10,637 nt of DNA from JBAXGE01 sp044344145 (GCA_044344145.1 JBIJDM010000083.1:1-10637), one strand, 5' to 3'. Shown: positions 1 to 6,740, counted from the stretch's first letter. Program-made: numbers and translations. Notes: generated by a model not told the origin, from the sequence alone.

Positions 1-25
1 CCCCCCGTCCCTGTGTTTACAAAAA

Positions 26-51
26 CGAAATTCCCGTTAGCGAAAAACCCG
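26..51 (+). repeat. Direct repeat pair CGAAAWWCCCG upstream of porin 1
   Basis: CGAAATTCCCG (26-36) and CGAAAAACCCG (41-51) match at 9 of 11 positions and start 15 bp apart. The pair ends 22 bp before the -35 of the first porin gene. Tandem half-sites at this position resemble activator or response-regulator sites, but no regulator can be named. The repeat is absent before porin 2. It may be chance. Confidence 0.25.
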
Positions 52-73
52 CAGAAATCTTTATGTTTATTTC

Positions 74-102
74 TTGTTAAGACGAATAATTGCCGATACT
101 AT
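74..102 (+). promoter_or_regulatory. Promoter of porin 1
   Basis: A sigma-70-like promoter is visible: -35 TTGTTA (74-79), a 17-bp spacer and -10 TACTAT (97-102), predicting transcription from about 109. The same hexamers and spacing recur before porin 2 although the spacer sequence has diverged, which supports function. The resulting leader is about 84 nt. Confidence 0.55.
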
Positions 103-192
103 ATTCACCAATCGTGGCCCGAGGTAGTCCTGTTACTCGTATGCAGGACGCGGCCGCCTTATCAGAGACACGGTTTTTTTAAAGGAGAAACC

Positions 193-1485
193 ATGCTCAA
201 CTCTCGCTCTGCAACTTCTGTTGCCGCCATCGCCCTGCTGGCTTCCGCTGGCTTCGTCATGGCTGATGCCCCCAAAATGTCCCTTGATAGCACCCTGCCT
301 CCCTCGGTGGCCAGCCTGCAAGCCGCTCCCGCGGAACGCGCCCCCCTGATGGCCGGCTTGGATTATCTCGGCGTCGCCAAGACCCTCGATAACCTCGGCA
401 TCAACATCTACGGCTACGTCCAGGCCGGCTACTACCACGACTTTGGCCGTGGCAACAACGAACTGGGCAATGCCGGTATCGCCTTCCTCAGCAAGGGTAG
501 CCAGCACCTCCTGATGAACGGCATTGATCTCAATATCGAACGCGTCATCGCCGACCGCAGCAAGTTTGATATCGGTGGCCGCGTCGAAGTGCTTTTTGGC
601 ACCGATGGCAAGTACATGCACTCCAATGGCTTGAACTTCTACGGCGATAATGCCGTTGGCCCTGATGCCGATCCCGATGATTACCAGTTCACCCTGGTCC
701 AGGCTTACATTGATGTCAGCCTGCCCGTGGCCAAGGGTCTGCTGCTCCGCGTGGGCAAGTTCAACACCTTCATGGGCTATGAATCCACCTATCCGGTGAC
801 CGCCCCCTTCTACAGCCATAGCTATAACTTCTATTGCCTGCCCCTCACCCACTCCGGCGTATCGCTGGACTACAACATCACCGAAGAGCTCGGTGGCGCG
901 TTGTTCGTGGTGCGTGGCTATGACCAGGCCACCAAGGATGTCAACGATGTCGTGAGCTATGGCGCTCAGGTCCGCTTCGCCCCCAAGGCGATTGCCGGTC
1001 TGACCACCACGCTGAATGTCTATGCCGGCCCGGAAGGGTCGAGCAATGGCCGTTGGCTCCAGGTTTACAATGCCATCGCCAGCTATAAAGTGAATGATGC
1101 CCTGACCGTCGCGGCGGAATTTACCTACGGCAACACCGATGTGCCCAGCATCAACGGTTTCACACCGTACACCACCACCTCGGATCGTTATGATGGCGTG
1201 CTCTACGCCTCGTACATCTTCAACAAGTATGTCACGGGCAATGCCCGGGCCGAATGGGTTTGGGGCAATGTCTCCAACGGTACCACGGGCATGACGGGCA
1301 ACATCTTTGCCTTCACCCTCGGCACCACGCTCACCCCGTTCCCCGACACCAAGTATCTCAGCACGCTCAAGATCCGTCCTGAAGTGCGTTGGGATTCCGC
1401 CGGTGGCGATGCCAGTGGCCTGTTCAGCGGTGGCGATGCCAGCCAGCGCGTGACGGCCGGCCTCGATGTCATTTACGCGTTCTAA
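193..1485 (+). CDS. Outer-membrane beta-barrel porin, BBP2/OmpL-like (copy 1)
   Basis: Predicted outer-membrane channel for small solutes, 430 residues. The start is ATG 193, preceded by AAAGGAG five bases upstream; starting further upstream would bury the signal peptide. Residues 1-24 form a Sec signal peptide with an AAIALLASAGF core and a VMA cleavage site before D25. Residues 25-68 are a Pro/Ala-rich, non-barrel segment nearly identical in all three paralogues. From about residue 69 (NIYGYVQAGYY) alternating strands begin; GKFNTFMGYE (from G188), the SHSY and HSGVSLDY patches resemble the BBP2 family (PF07642, by recall). It ends in YAF, the C-terminal aromatic expected for BAM-dependent insertion. 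The codon preference is narrow (GCC, GGC, AAC, ATC, CTC), suggesting strong expression. Cys215 (TGC 835-837) is odd: neither paralogue has a cysteine in the mature chain. Substrate is unknown. Confidence 0.85.
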   Translation: MLNSRSATSVAAIALLASAGFVMADAPKMSLDSTLPPSVASLQAAPAERAPLMAGLDYLGVAKTLDNLGINIYGYVQAGYYHDFGRGNNELGNAGIAFLSKGSQHLLMNGIDLNIERVIADRSKFDIGGRVEVLFGTDGKYMHSNGLNFYGDNAVGPDADPDDYQFTLVQAYIDVSLPVAKGLLLRVGKFNTFMGYESTYPVTAPFYSHSYNFYCLPLTHSGVSLDYNITEELGGALFVVRGYDQATKDVNDVVSYGAQVRFAPKAIAGLTTTLNVYAGPEGSSNGRWLQVYNAIASYKVNDALTVAAEFTYGNTDVPSINGFTPYTTTSDRYDGVLYASYIFNKYVTGNARAEWVWGNVSNGTTGMTGNIFAFTLGTTLTPFPDTKYLSTLKIRPEVRWDSAGGDASGLFSGGDASQRVTAGLDVIYAF

Positions 1486-1521
1486 TCCAAACCTCCCGGA
1501 TTAATTGGGCTGGTTAGATTA
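1483..1521 (+). other. Conserved 3'UTR stem-loop of porin 1
   Basis: The stop codon and following bases can fold: TAATC (1483-1487) with GATTA (1517-1521), AACC (1490-1493) with GGTT (1512-1515), and CCC (1495-1497) with GGG (1507-1509), around an ATTAATT loop. The same element follows porin 2 and is lacking after porin 3. It precedes the intrinsic terminator and could be an RNA-stability element or part of a 3'UTR-derived small RNA. Confidence 0.4.
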
Positions 1522-1548
1522 GTTCCGCCAGGAAAATCGGTTTCTCCT

Positions 1549-1583
1549 CCGGGGACCCCCTAAAAAGGGTCCCCGGTTTTTTT
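1549..1583 (+). terminator. Intrinsic terminator of porin 1
   Basis: A perfect 10-bp stem, CCGGGGACCC (1549-1558) with GGGTCCCCGG (1567-1576), an 8-nt loop and then T7 (1577-1583). This is a textbook rho-independent terminator and separates the first porin transcript from the second. Confidence 0.9.
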
Positions 1584-1606
1584 GTAGACAAGTGCAGTCT
1601 TTATAC

Positions 1607-1635
1607 TTGTTAAATAAAATAATTACCGATAGTAT
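1607..1635 (+). promoter_or_regulatory. Promoter of porin 2
   Basis: -35 TTGTTA (1607-1612), a 17-bp spacer and -10 TAGTAT (1630-1635). Architecture is identical to the porin 1 promoter, and the region through the following leader is clearly homologous to 74-192. It lies only 24 bp after the preceding terminator's T-run. Confidence 0.55.
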
Positions 1636-1726
1636 ATTCGTCAATCATGGCCCGAGATTGGTTCTGCTACTCGTATGCGGGACGCGGCCATCCTGTCAGC
1701 GACACGGTTTTTTTAAAGGAGAAACC

Positions 1727-3004
1727 ATGCTCAACAGTCGTTCTGCAACCTCGGTTGCCGCCATTGCCCTGCTGGCTTCCGCCGGCTTCGTCATGGCCGA
1801 TGCCCCCAAAATGTCCCTTGATAGCACCCTGCCTCCCTCGGTTGCCAGCCTGCAGGTGGCTCCCACGGAACGCGCTCCCCTGATGGCCGGCTTGGATTAT
1901 CTCGGCGTCGCCAAGACCCTCGATAACCTCGGCATCAATATCTACGGCTACGTCCAGGCCGGTTACTACCATGACTTTGGTCGTGGCAACAACGAACCGG
2001 GTAATGCCAGTATCGCCTTCCTCAGCAAGGGCAGCCAGCACTTCCTGATGAACGGCATTGACCTCAATGTCGAGCGTGTCATCACCGACCGCACCAAGTT
2101 TGATATCGGTGGCCGCATGGAAGTGCTCTTTGGCACCGATGGCAAGTACATGCACTCCAACGGTCTGAACTTCTACGGCGATAACCCCGCGGGTCCCGAT
2201 GCCGATCCCGATGATTATCAGTTCACCGTGGTCCAGGCTTACATTGATGTCAGCCTGCCCGTGGCCAATGGCCTGTTGCTCCGCGTTGGTAAGTTCAACA
2301 CCTTCCTGGGTTATGAAACCACCTACCCGGTGACCGCGCCGTTCTACAGCCACAGCTACAGCTTCTCCTTCCTGCCCTTCACCCACACCGGCCTCGCGCT
2401 GGACTACAACTTCACCGACGAACTCGGCGCTGGGTTGTACATCGTGCGCGGTTACGATCAGGCCTCCAAGGATGTCAACGACAACCTCAGCTACGGCTTC
2501 CAGTTGCGTTATGCCCCCAAGGCGATTGAAGGTCTGACCACCACGTTGAATGTTTACGCCGGTCCGGAAGGCGTCAACAATGGCCGCTGGATTCAGGTTT
2601 ACAATGCCATCGCCAGCTATAAGGTGAACGAGGCCCTGACCGTCGCGGCGGAATTCACCTATGGCAACACCGATTTGCCCAACGACGCCTTTCCGGCCTT
2701 CAGCGTCACTTCGGATCGTTATGATGGCGTGCTATATGCCTCGTATGTGTTCAACAAGTATGTCACGGGCAACGCCCGGGCCGAATGGGTTTGGGGGAAC
2801 CAGGCTCCCAGCACTGCGGGCAATATCTTTGCCTTCACCCTGGGCACCACCCTTACGCCGTTCCCCGACACCAAGTATCTCAGCACCCTCAAGATTCGTC
2901 CCGAAGTGCGTTGGGATTCTGCCGGTGGCTCTGCCAGTGGCGCTTTCAGCGGTGACGACAGCCAGCGCGTGACCGCCGGCCTCGACATCATCTACGCGTT
3001 CTAA
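1727..3004 (+). CDS. Outer-membrane beta-barrel porin, BBP2/OmpL-like (copy 2)
   Basis: A 425-residue paralogue of the preceding porin. The start is ATG 1727 after AAAGGAG; the 24-residue signal peptide (cleavage VMA before DAPKM) is identical. Roughly the first 190 residues are almost unchanged from copy 1. Differences cluster in the second half, for example SFSFLPFTHTGLAL against NFYCLPLTHSGVSL, and around the TDLPNDAFPAF segment, where it is shorter. The C-terminal strands and the final YAF are again near-identical. Promoter, leader, 3'UTR hairpin and terminator are all duplicated too, so the copied unit was about 1.5 kb. A related but not identical pore selectivity is a reasonable inference; the substrate cannot be read from the sequence. 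Confidence 0.85.
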   Translation: MLNSRSATSVAAIALLASAGFVMADAPKMSLDSTLPPSVASLQVAPTERAPLMAGLDYLGVAKTLDNLGINIYGYVQAGYYHDFGRGNNEPGNASIAFLSKGSQHFLMNGIDLNVERVITDRTKFDIGGRMEVLFGTDGKYMHSNGLNFYGDNPAGPDADPDDYQFTVVQAYIDVSLPVANGLLLRVGKFNTFLGYETTYPVTAPFYSHSYSFSFLPFTHTGLALDYNFTDELGAGLYIVRGYDQASKDVNDNLSYGFQLRYAPKAIEGLTTTLNVYAGPEGVNNGRWIQVYNAIASYKVNEALTVAAEFTYGNTDLPNDAFPAFSVTSDRYDGVLYASYVFNKYVTGNARAEWVWGNQAPSTAGNIFAFTLGTTLTPFPDTKYLSTLKIRPEVRWDSAGGSASGAFSGDDSQRVTAGLDIIYAF

Positions 3005-3041
3005 TCCAAACCTCCCGGATTAATTGGGCTGGTTTGATTAG
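3002..3041 (+). other. Conserved 3'UTR stem-loop of porin 2
   Basis: The second copy of the stop-codon hairpin: TAATC pairs with GATTA, AACC with GGTT and CCC with GGG around the same loop. The single A-to-T change between GGTT and GATTA relative to copy 1 falls outside the pairs, so the fold is kept. Confidence 0.4.
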
Positions 3042-3068
3042 TTCTGCTTAGAAAATTCAGTTTCTCCT

Positions 3069-3104
3069 CCGGGGACCCCCTCAAAAGGGTCCCCGGGTTT
3101 TTTT
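3069..3104 (+). terminator. Intrinsic terminator of porin 2
   Basis: Stem CCGGGGACCC (3069-3078) with GGGTCCCCGG (3087-3096), 8-nt loop, then a G and T7 (3098-3104). It is nearly the same as the terminator of copy 1, confirming that the duplication included it. Confidence 0.9.
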
Positions 3105-3110
3105 GTTTTT

Positions 3111-3126
3111 AGGAAAAATATTTCCT
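3111..3126. repeat. Inverted repeat AGGAAA-AATA-TTTCCT before porin 3
   Basis: Perfect 6-bp arms (3111-3116 and 3121-3126) around a 4-nt centre lie about 10 bp upstream of the likely -35 of porin 3. This could be an operator. It could also be AT-rich chance symmetry next to the preceding terminator. Confidence 0.25.
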
Positions 3127-3135
3127 GAAAAAGAC

Positions 3136-3163
3136 TTGCTTTATCCTTGTTTGGGGTTATATT
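3136..3163 (+). promoter_or_regulatory. Possible promoter of porin 3
   Basis: TTGCTT (3136-3141), a 16-bp spacer and TATATT (3158-3163) is the best pair in this intergenic region. It predicts a leader of about 170 nt, longer than the ~84-nt leaders of copies 1 and 2. The downstream leader contains GAATCT-AGG-AGATTC (3173-3187) followed by T5 (3192-3196), which could be a weak attenuator. Less certain than the two other porin promoters. Confidence 0.35.
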
Positions 3164-3342
3164 CTCATAATGGAATCTAGGAGATTCTCCGTTTTTATTG
3201 TGCGGGCAGCACAAATAATTACAGAAGATCGCCGCAATATGCCGATGGTTAGGAGTTGGAGTAGACCCGTTAGGCTGGTCTGTACTGGCCCGATGGTGGT
3301 TTGGGATCATGTTGGAAGCAAGGTTTTCTTAAGGAGTTCGGT

Positions 3343-4722
3343 ATGATTACACGTCGTGATGCAGTTTCTTCCGCAGTCATTGCCTTACTGGCCTCGGCCG
3401 GTTATGTCATGGCTGACGCCCCCAAAATGTCCCTCGATGCCACGTTGCCTCCCTCGGTGGCGAATCTGCAGGCCGCCCCGGCGGAACGCGCCCCCTTGAT
3501 GGCCGGTCTGGATTATCTCGGCGTCGCCAAGACCCTCGATGATCTCGGTATCAACATCTATGGCTACGCCCAGGCCGGCTTCTACTACGACGAAGGTCGC
3601 GGCAAGCACCAGAACTCACAGTACAACCTCTTCCTCGAACAGAGCAATCAGCACGCGCTGCTCAACGGTATTGATATCGCGATCGAACGCGCCATCAAGG
3701 ACCGCACCAAATTTGATATCGGCGGCAAGATCGAAGTGATCTACGGTACCGATGGCGCCCTGCGTGCGTCCAATGGTCTGAACTTCTACGCGGGCAACAC
3801 CGCCGGACCCGCTTATGATGATTCCCCGGCCCATCAGTTTGCCATCCTGCAGGCCTATGTGGATGTCAGCCTGCCCGTGGGCACCGGTATCCTCCTGACT
3901 GTGGGTATGTTCGAAGACCAGTTCGGCTATGAAACCGCCAACCCCACCACCAACACTTTCTACAGCCACACCTACGGCTACTTCAACGCCTACAGCACCA
4001 CCCAGTATAATTCGACCTATTCCACCTCGGTGACCGGCATCAAGGCCGATTACAACTTCACCGAAGAAATCGGCGGCTACGTGGGCATCACCCGCGGCTG
4101 GCAGCAGGCGCTAGATGATGGCAACGATGTGTTCAGCTACATCGCCCAACTTCGCTATGCCCCCAAGGCCGTCGAAGGCCTGTCCTTCAAGCTCAACCTG
4201 CACATGGGTCCGGAAGGCTGGGGCAACGACATCACCAACACCGTTAACAATCCCAATAACCCCAATGGTCGTTGGGCCACCGCCGTCAACCTGATCACCG
4301 AATACAAGGCCAACGAAAACCTGACCCTCGCCCTCGATATGACCTACGGTTATGTCGGCAATGGCGATATCAATCAGGGCGTGCTGGAATGGCTGGACGT
4401 TTCGGCGTATGGCATCTACAAATTCAACAAGTATGTCACCGGTGCCGCCCGTGCGGAATGGTATCGCATTGATGACGGTTCGGTGGACAGCTTGGCCCCT
4501 CCGGGCACCGATTCGGTGGCCCACAACATCGTCAGCCTGACCTTGGGCCTGACCCTGACCCCGTTCCCGGATAACAAGTACCTCCGCAGCCTGAAGATTC
4601 GTCCCGAAGTGCGTTATGACTACAGTGACGCCAAGCTCTTCAGCCTGTCCGCTACCGATCCGACCGATCCCGGCGAAAACGGCCGCTTCATGGCCGGCTT
4701 CGATATCGTCTACGGTTTCTAA
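3343..4722 (+). CDS. Outer-membrane beta-barrel porin, BBP2/OmpL-like (divergent copy 3)
   Basis: The third paralogue, 459 residues, is about 30 residues longer than the others. The start is ATG 3343, with AAGGAG (3331-3336) six bases upstream. The signal peptide (residues 1-24, cleavage after YVMA) and the following ~45 residues are nearly the same as in copies 1 and 2, as are the C-terminal blocks FNKYVTG.ARAEW and LTPFPD.KYL..LKIRPEVR. The middle is much diverged, with extra Asn/Thr/Tyr/Ser-rich stretches (around NAYSTTQYNSTYSTS and NTVNNPNNPNGRW) that look like enlarged extracellular loops. It ends in YGF, consistent with BAM recognition. This is an older duplicate, probably with different permeability or surface exposure. 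The function is family-level only. Confidence 0.82.
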   Translation: MITRRDAVSSAVIALLASAGYVMADAPKMSLDATLPPSVANLQAAPAERAPLMAGLDYLGVAKTLDDLGINIYGYAQAGFYYDEGRGKHQNSQYNLFLEQSNQHALLNGIDIAIERAIKDRTKFDIGGKIEVIYGTDGALRASNGLNFYAGNTAGPAYDDSPAHQFAILQAYVDVSLPVGTGILLTVGMFEDQFGYETANPTTNTFYSHTYGYFNAYSTTQYNSTYSTSVTGIKADYNFTEEIGGYVGITRGWQQALDDGNDVFSYIAQLRYAPKAVEGLSFKLNLHMGPEGWGNDITNTVNNPNNPNGRWATAVNLITEYKANENLTLALDMTYGYVGNGDINQGVLEWLDVSAYGIYKFNKYVTGAARAEWYRIDDGSVDSLAPPGTDSVAHNIVSLTLGLTLTPFPDNKYLRSLKIRPEVRYDYSDAKLFSLSATDPTDPGENGRFMAGFDIVYGF

Positions 4723-4755
4723 ACCAACCGTACCGATCTGCTAACGCTTTCCCCA

Positions 4756-4791
4756 CCGGGGGCTGTCACCACAGCCCCCGGTTTTATTTTT
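4756..4791 (+). terminator. Intrinsic terminator of porin 3
   Basis: An 11-bp perfect stem, CCGGGGGCTGT (4756-4766) with ACAGCCCCCGG (4771-4781), has a CACC loop and is followed by TTTTATTTTT. It is unrelated in sequence to the two other porin terminators, showing that porin 3 has its own 3' end. Confidence 0.9.
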
Positions 4792-4797
4792 GCCCCC

Positions 4798-4823
4798 GTG
4801 GGAGCGCGGGCGTCCACGCCCGC
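4798..4823. repeat. REP-like GC-rich hairpin
   Basis: GCGGGCGT (4806-4813) and ACGCCCGC (4816-4823) form 8-bp perfect arms separated by CC, preceded by GTGGGAGC. A short GTGG/GGAG head before a GC-rich palindrome is reminiscent of REP elements mobilised by RAYT transposases, and this GGGAGCGCGGGCG style is common between genes in Verrucomicrobiota (recall, not tested). There is no T-tract, so it is not a terminator. Confidence 0.4.
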
Positions 4824-4827
4824 CTTT

Positions 4828-4920
4828 CCCCCCGTCCCCGTAACCTTGGCATCTCTGCCAATGATTTCCCCCCGTCCCCCCGTCTTCACCTCTTAACTTT
4901 TTAACTCTCCCCCCTCCCCC
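4828..4920 (+). repeat. C-rich intergenic spacer with CCCCCCGTC repeats
   Basis: The spacer before holA contains CCCCCCGTCC at 4828-4837 and 4868-4877 and CCCCCCGTCT at 4876-4885, with a short hairpin TTGGCA-TCTC-TGCCAA (4846-4861) between them. The same 10-mer occurs at the window start (1-10) and as GGACGGGGGG at 6146-6155 and 10597-10606. I see no coding potential and no clear promoter for holA here. Confidence 0.5.
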
Positions 4921-4958
4921 CGCTTGCCAGATGCGCCCCTTGGCATGAGAATATCACC

Positions 4959-6005
4959 ATGGCGAAAACTGCGGACGCGAATGAAACTTTGGCCCGGCAA
5001 CGGGTGCTGGTGGTGGCCGGCACCGAGCTCTATTTGCGCAACGAAATACTCGCCCAAATCCAACTCGCCGTCCTCGGCCCCGGCGATCCCGGCATGGGCC
5101 TGGTCCGCTATGACCAAAACGCCAAACTCGTGGACGTCCTCGACGAATGCCGCATGCCCAGCATGTTTGCCCCGCGCAAGATGGTCGTGGTGAACCCCGC
5201 CGATGAGCTGTTCAAAGCCAGCGATGACGGCGACACGCTGGGCCCGCGCGAAGTGCTGGAAAATTATCTCGCCGCCCCTTCCGAATTCGGCACGCTGGTG
5301 CTGGTGTGCAACAATTGGATGAAAACCACGCGGATACACAAAAAACTCGACGCCCAGGGGGCCATTATGTGGGCCTTGCCGGTGAAATTCGGCGGCCTGA
5401 CCGCCTGGATCACCCGCCGGGCACGGGAAGCCTATCAAAAATCCATCGCCCCCGACGCCGCGGCCCGGCTTGCCGAACTGGTTGGGGCCGATTTGCAGCG
5501 GTTGGACAACGAATTGGCCAAGCTGGCGCTCTATCGGCTGGCCGAACCGACCATCGAACGCCCGGCCGTGGATGCGCTGGTGGGCTTTCAGCATGAGCAA
5601 ACGATTTTTGAACTGATGGACGCGCTGGGCCGGGGTGATGCCAAAGCGGTGCTGACCAAACTGGACGAAGTGTGGCTCATGGACCGGGACTTGGAGCACA
5701 CCGTGGCGGGCGCGCTGTTCTATTGGCTGATGCAGGTGATCAAAGCGTCGGACCTGATCGGGCAGGGACAGAGCGAATTTGCCGTCGTGAAGGCGCTGCG
5801 GATCTGGCCGGAGAGCCGGGGCGAACAGATTTGCCGGCTGGCCAAGCACTGGGGGGTGGGCGGCAGTGCCCGGTGGAGCCGGAGTTTGATGGAAGTGGAC
5901 CTGGCGAACAAGTCGGGCTTGGGTGAACCGCGGGGGAACATTGAGCGGTTTTTGGTGGAGGTGTGCACATCGATTCGGACCGTGCCGGCAGTCGTACGGC
6001 GGTAA
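4959..6005 (+). CDS. holA: DNA polymerase III subunit delta (clamp loader)
   Basis: Delta subunit of the replicative clamp loader, which opens the beta sliding clamp; cytoplasmic. The 348 residues match the usual size of the family. An N-terminal AAA+-like fold without a P-loop starts at RVLVVAGTELYLRNEIL, corresponding to the family's YLLYGDEPYL start, and the middle carries FGGLTAWITRRAREAY. The hallmark block near residues 168-184 is GADLQRLDNELAKLALY, the HolA (G)DLRRLENELEKL motif. It is followed by the EQTIFELMDALGRGDAKAVL collar region. Start ATG 4959 has only a weak purine run (GAGA, 4947-4950) upstream; no better in-frame start exists. It stands alone, with porins upstream and the parS-like region downstream. 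Confidence 0.85.
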   Translation: MAKTADANETLARQRVLVVAGTELYLRNEILAQIQLAVLGPGDPGMGLVRYDQNAKLVDVLDECRMPSMFAPRKMVVVNPADELFKASDDGDTLGPREVLENYLAAPSEFGTLVLVCNNWMKTTRIHKKLDAQGAIMWALPVKFGGLTAWITRRAREAYQKSIAPDAAARLAELVGADLQRLDNELAKLALYRLAEPTIERPAVDALVGFQHEQTIFELMDALGRGDAKAVLTKLDEVWLMDRDLEHTVAGALFYWLMQVIKASDLIGQGQSEFAVVKALRIWPESRGEQICRLAKHWGVGGSARWSRSLMEVDLANKSGLGEPRGNIERFLVEVCTSIRTVPAVVRR

Positions 6006-6265
6006 GTCTATAGTTGACAATATGTTACAGCGTTATCGCAGCAATTCCACACACACATTTTATAATATAATGATAAACAATTCTGCCCCCCCCTACTGCG
6101 CGCTGGGAGCAATTGTTATACAGATGTTTGGTTTTACATTAGGGAGGACGGGGGGAACATATTACATGGATGAATAGGATGAACAGGATAAGTGGAGGGG
6201 TATGGCGGCGGGTGGGATAATGGGCGGTAGGTATATCCCCCCTACTCATGCAACCGGGGGTTAAT
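6006..6265. other. Non-coding AT-rich spacer between holA and the parS-like array
   Basis: No credible gene. It holds a perfect TTGACA (6014-6019) with no matching -10 at the proper distance, an AT-rich patch (TATAATATAATGATAA, 6061-6076) and a C8-type run. After the GGACGGGGGG motif (6146-6155) comes a short direct repeat, GGATGAATA then GGATGAACA (6168-6185). I looked for DnaA boxes (TTATCCACA-like) and found none convincing. Confidence 0.6.
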
Positions 6266-6291
6266 ACAATTGTGCCACGTGGCACAATTGT
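6266..6291. promoter_or_regulatory. parS-like site 1 (26-bp perfect palindrome)
   Basis: The core TGTGCCACGTGGCACA (6271-6286) is flanked on both sides so that each end reads ACAATTGT; symmetry is perfect over 26 bp. The centre CACGTG and outer TGT/ACA match the bacterial parS consensus TGTTNCACGTGAAACA, with a G-for-T change at position 4 of each half. Type A flank (CAATTG). Confidence 0.75.
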
Positions 6292-6432
6292 GTGGCTGGA
6301 CTTCGGAGGCGGGAATCCACGGTGCACCTTCAGTGCATGGGATGGGGTGGGGTGAGATGGTTCCCGGGGCGTTGCCCTGGGCTAGGGAGATGTTGCCCCT
6401 TTTGGGCAGAATACACATAGGGTCCCTACCGC

Positions 6433-6460
6433 GTAAATTGTGCCACGTGGCACAATTTAC
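6433..6460. promoter_or_regulatory. parS-like site 2 (28-bp perfect palindrome)
   Basis: Same core TGTGCCACGTGGCACA (6439-6454 within GTAAAT...ATTTAC flanks); perfect symmetry over 28 bp. Type B flank: GTAAATTG instead of ACAATTG. Its centre is 168 bp from that of site 1. Confidence 0.75.
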
Positions 6461-6503
6461 AGTCCCCTACCCGGACCTAAGCCGGAAACCTAACTTACCC
6501 AAA

Positions 6504-6529
6504 ACAATTGTTCCACGTGGCACAATTGT
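6504..6529. promoter_or_regulatory. parS-like site 3 (26-bp palindrome, one mismatch)
   Basis: Type A flanks. The left half reads TGTTCCAC and the right half GTGGCACA, so the one asymmetric position (6512) restores the T found in canonical parS. Centre is 70 bp from site 2. Confidence 0.75.
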
Positions 6530-6669
6530 GTGATTCGGCCTTGGTGGTGGGAATCCGTGGTGTACCTTCTGTGCATGGGATTGGGTGGGTGCCATAGTTC
6601 CCATGGCGTCACCCTGGGCTATCGTGATATTACCCCTTGGGGGCAGAATACATGTAGGGTCCCTGCTGC

Positions 6670-6697
6670 GTAAATTGTGCCACGTGGCACAACTTTA
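6670..6697. promoter_or_regulatory. parS-like site 4 (type B, imperfect flanks)
   Basis: Perfect over the central 18 bp, TTGTGCCACGTGGCACAA (6675-6692); symmetry then breaks at 6674/6693 and beyond 6695. It corresponds to site 2 in the first unit. The decay affects only the outer flank, which suggests the 16-18 bp core is what is selected. Confidence 0.75.
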
Positions 6698-6740
6698 TCA
6701 CCCCGTATCCAGACGTGGCTGGATACCTGACTTGTCTAAA

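Larger units (their letters stand above)
6292..6529. repeat. Tandem repeat unit 1 of the parS-like array (238 bp)
   Basis: Aligns along its whole length with 6530-6766; by eye about three quarters of the bases agree, with long identical blocks such as GTGCATGGGAT, CCCTGGGCT, GGCAGAATACA and TAGGGTCCCT. Each unit contains one type B and one type A palindrome at matching positions. The palindromes are better conserved than the DNA between them. Confidence 0.75.

Noticed and set aside
13..192. N-terminal extension of porin 1 to an upstream start (and the equivalents at 1592 and 3301)
   Set aside because: The extensions cover promoter and leader DNA, would hide the signal peptide, and strong AAAGGAG/AAGGAG sites mark the internal ATGs.
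133..852. Long antisense open frames opposite the porins (also 1667-2386, 3616-3969, 4111-4524)
   Set aside because: They mirror the biased codon use of the porin genes, the same frame recurs opposite each paralogue, and they have no ribosome site or recognisable domain.
6014..6019. Promoter with perfect -35 TTGACA after holA
   Set aside because: No -10-like hexamer at 16-18 bp and no gene for about 800 bases downstream.
4893..6020. A 375-residue antisense frame opposite holA
   Set aside because: His/Pro/Gly/Gln-rich composition typical of a shadow frame; the + strand frame has clear HolA motifs.
6006..6265. Replication origin beside the parS-like array
   Set aside because: AT-rich patches exist, but I find no DnaA-box cluster and no dnaA, dnaN, gidA or parA nearby. 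holA is not an origin marker.
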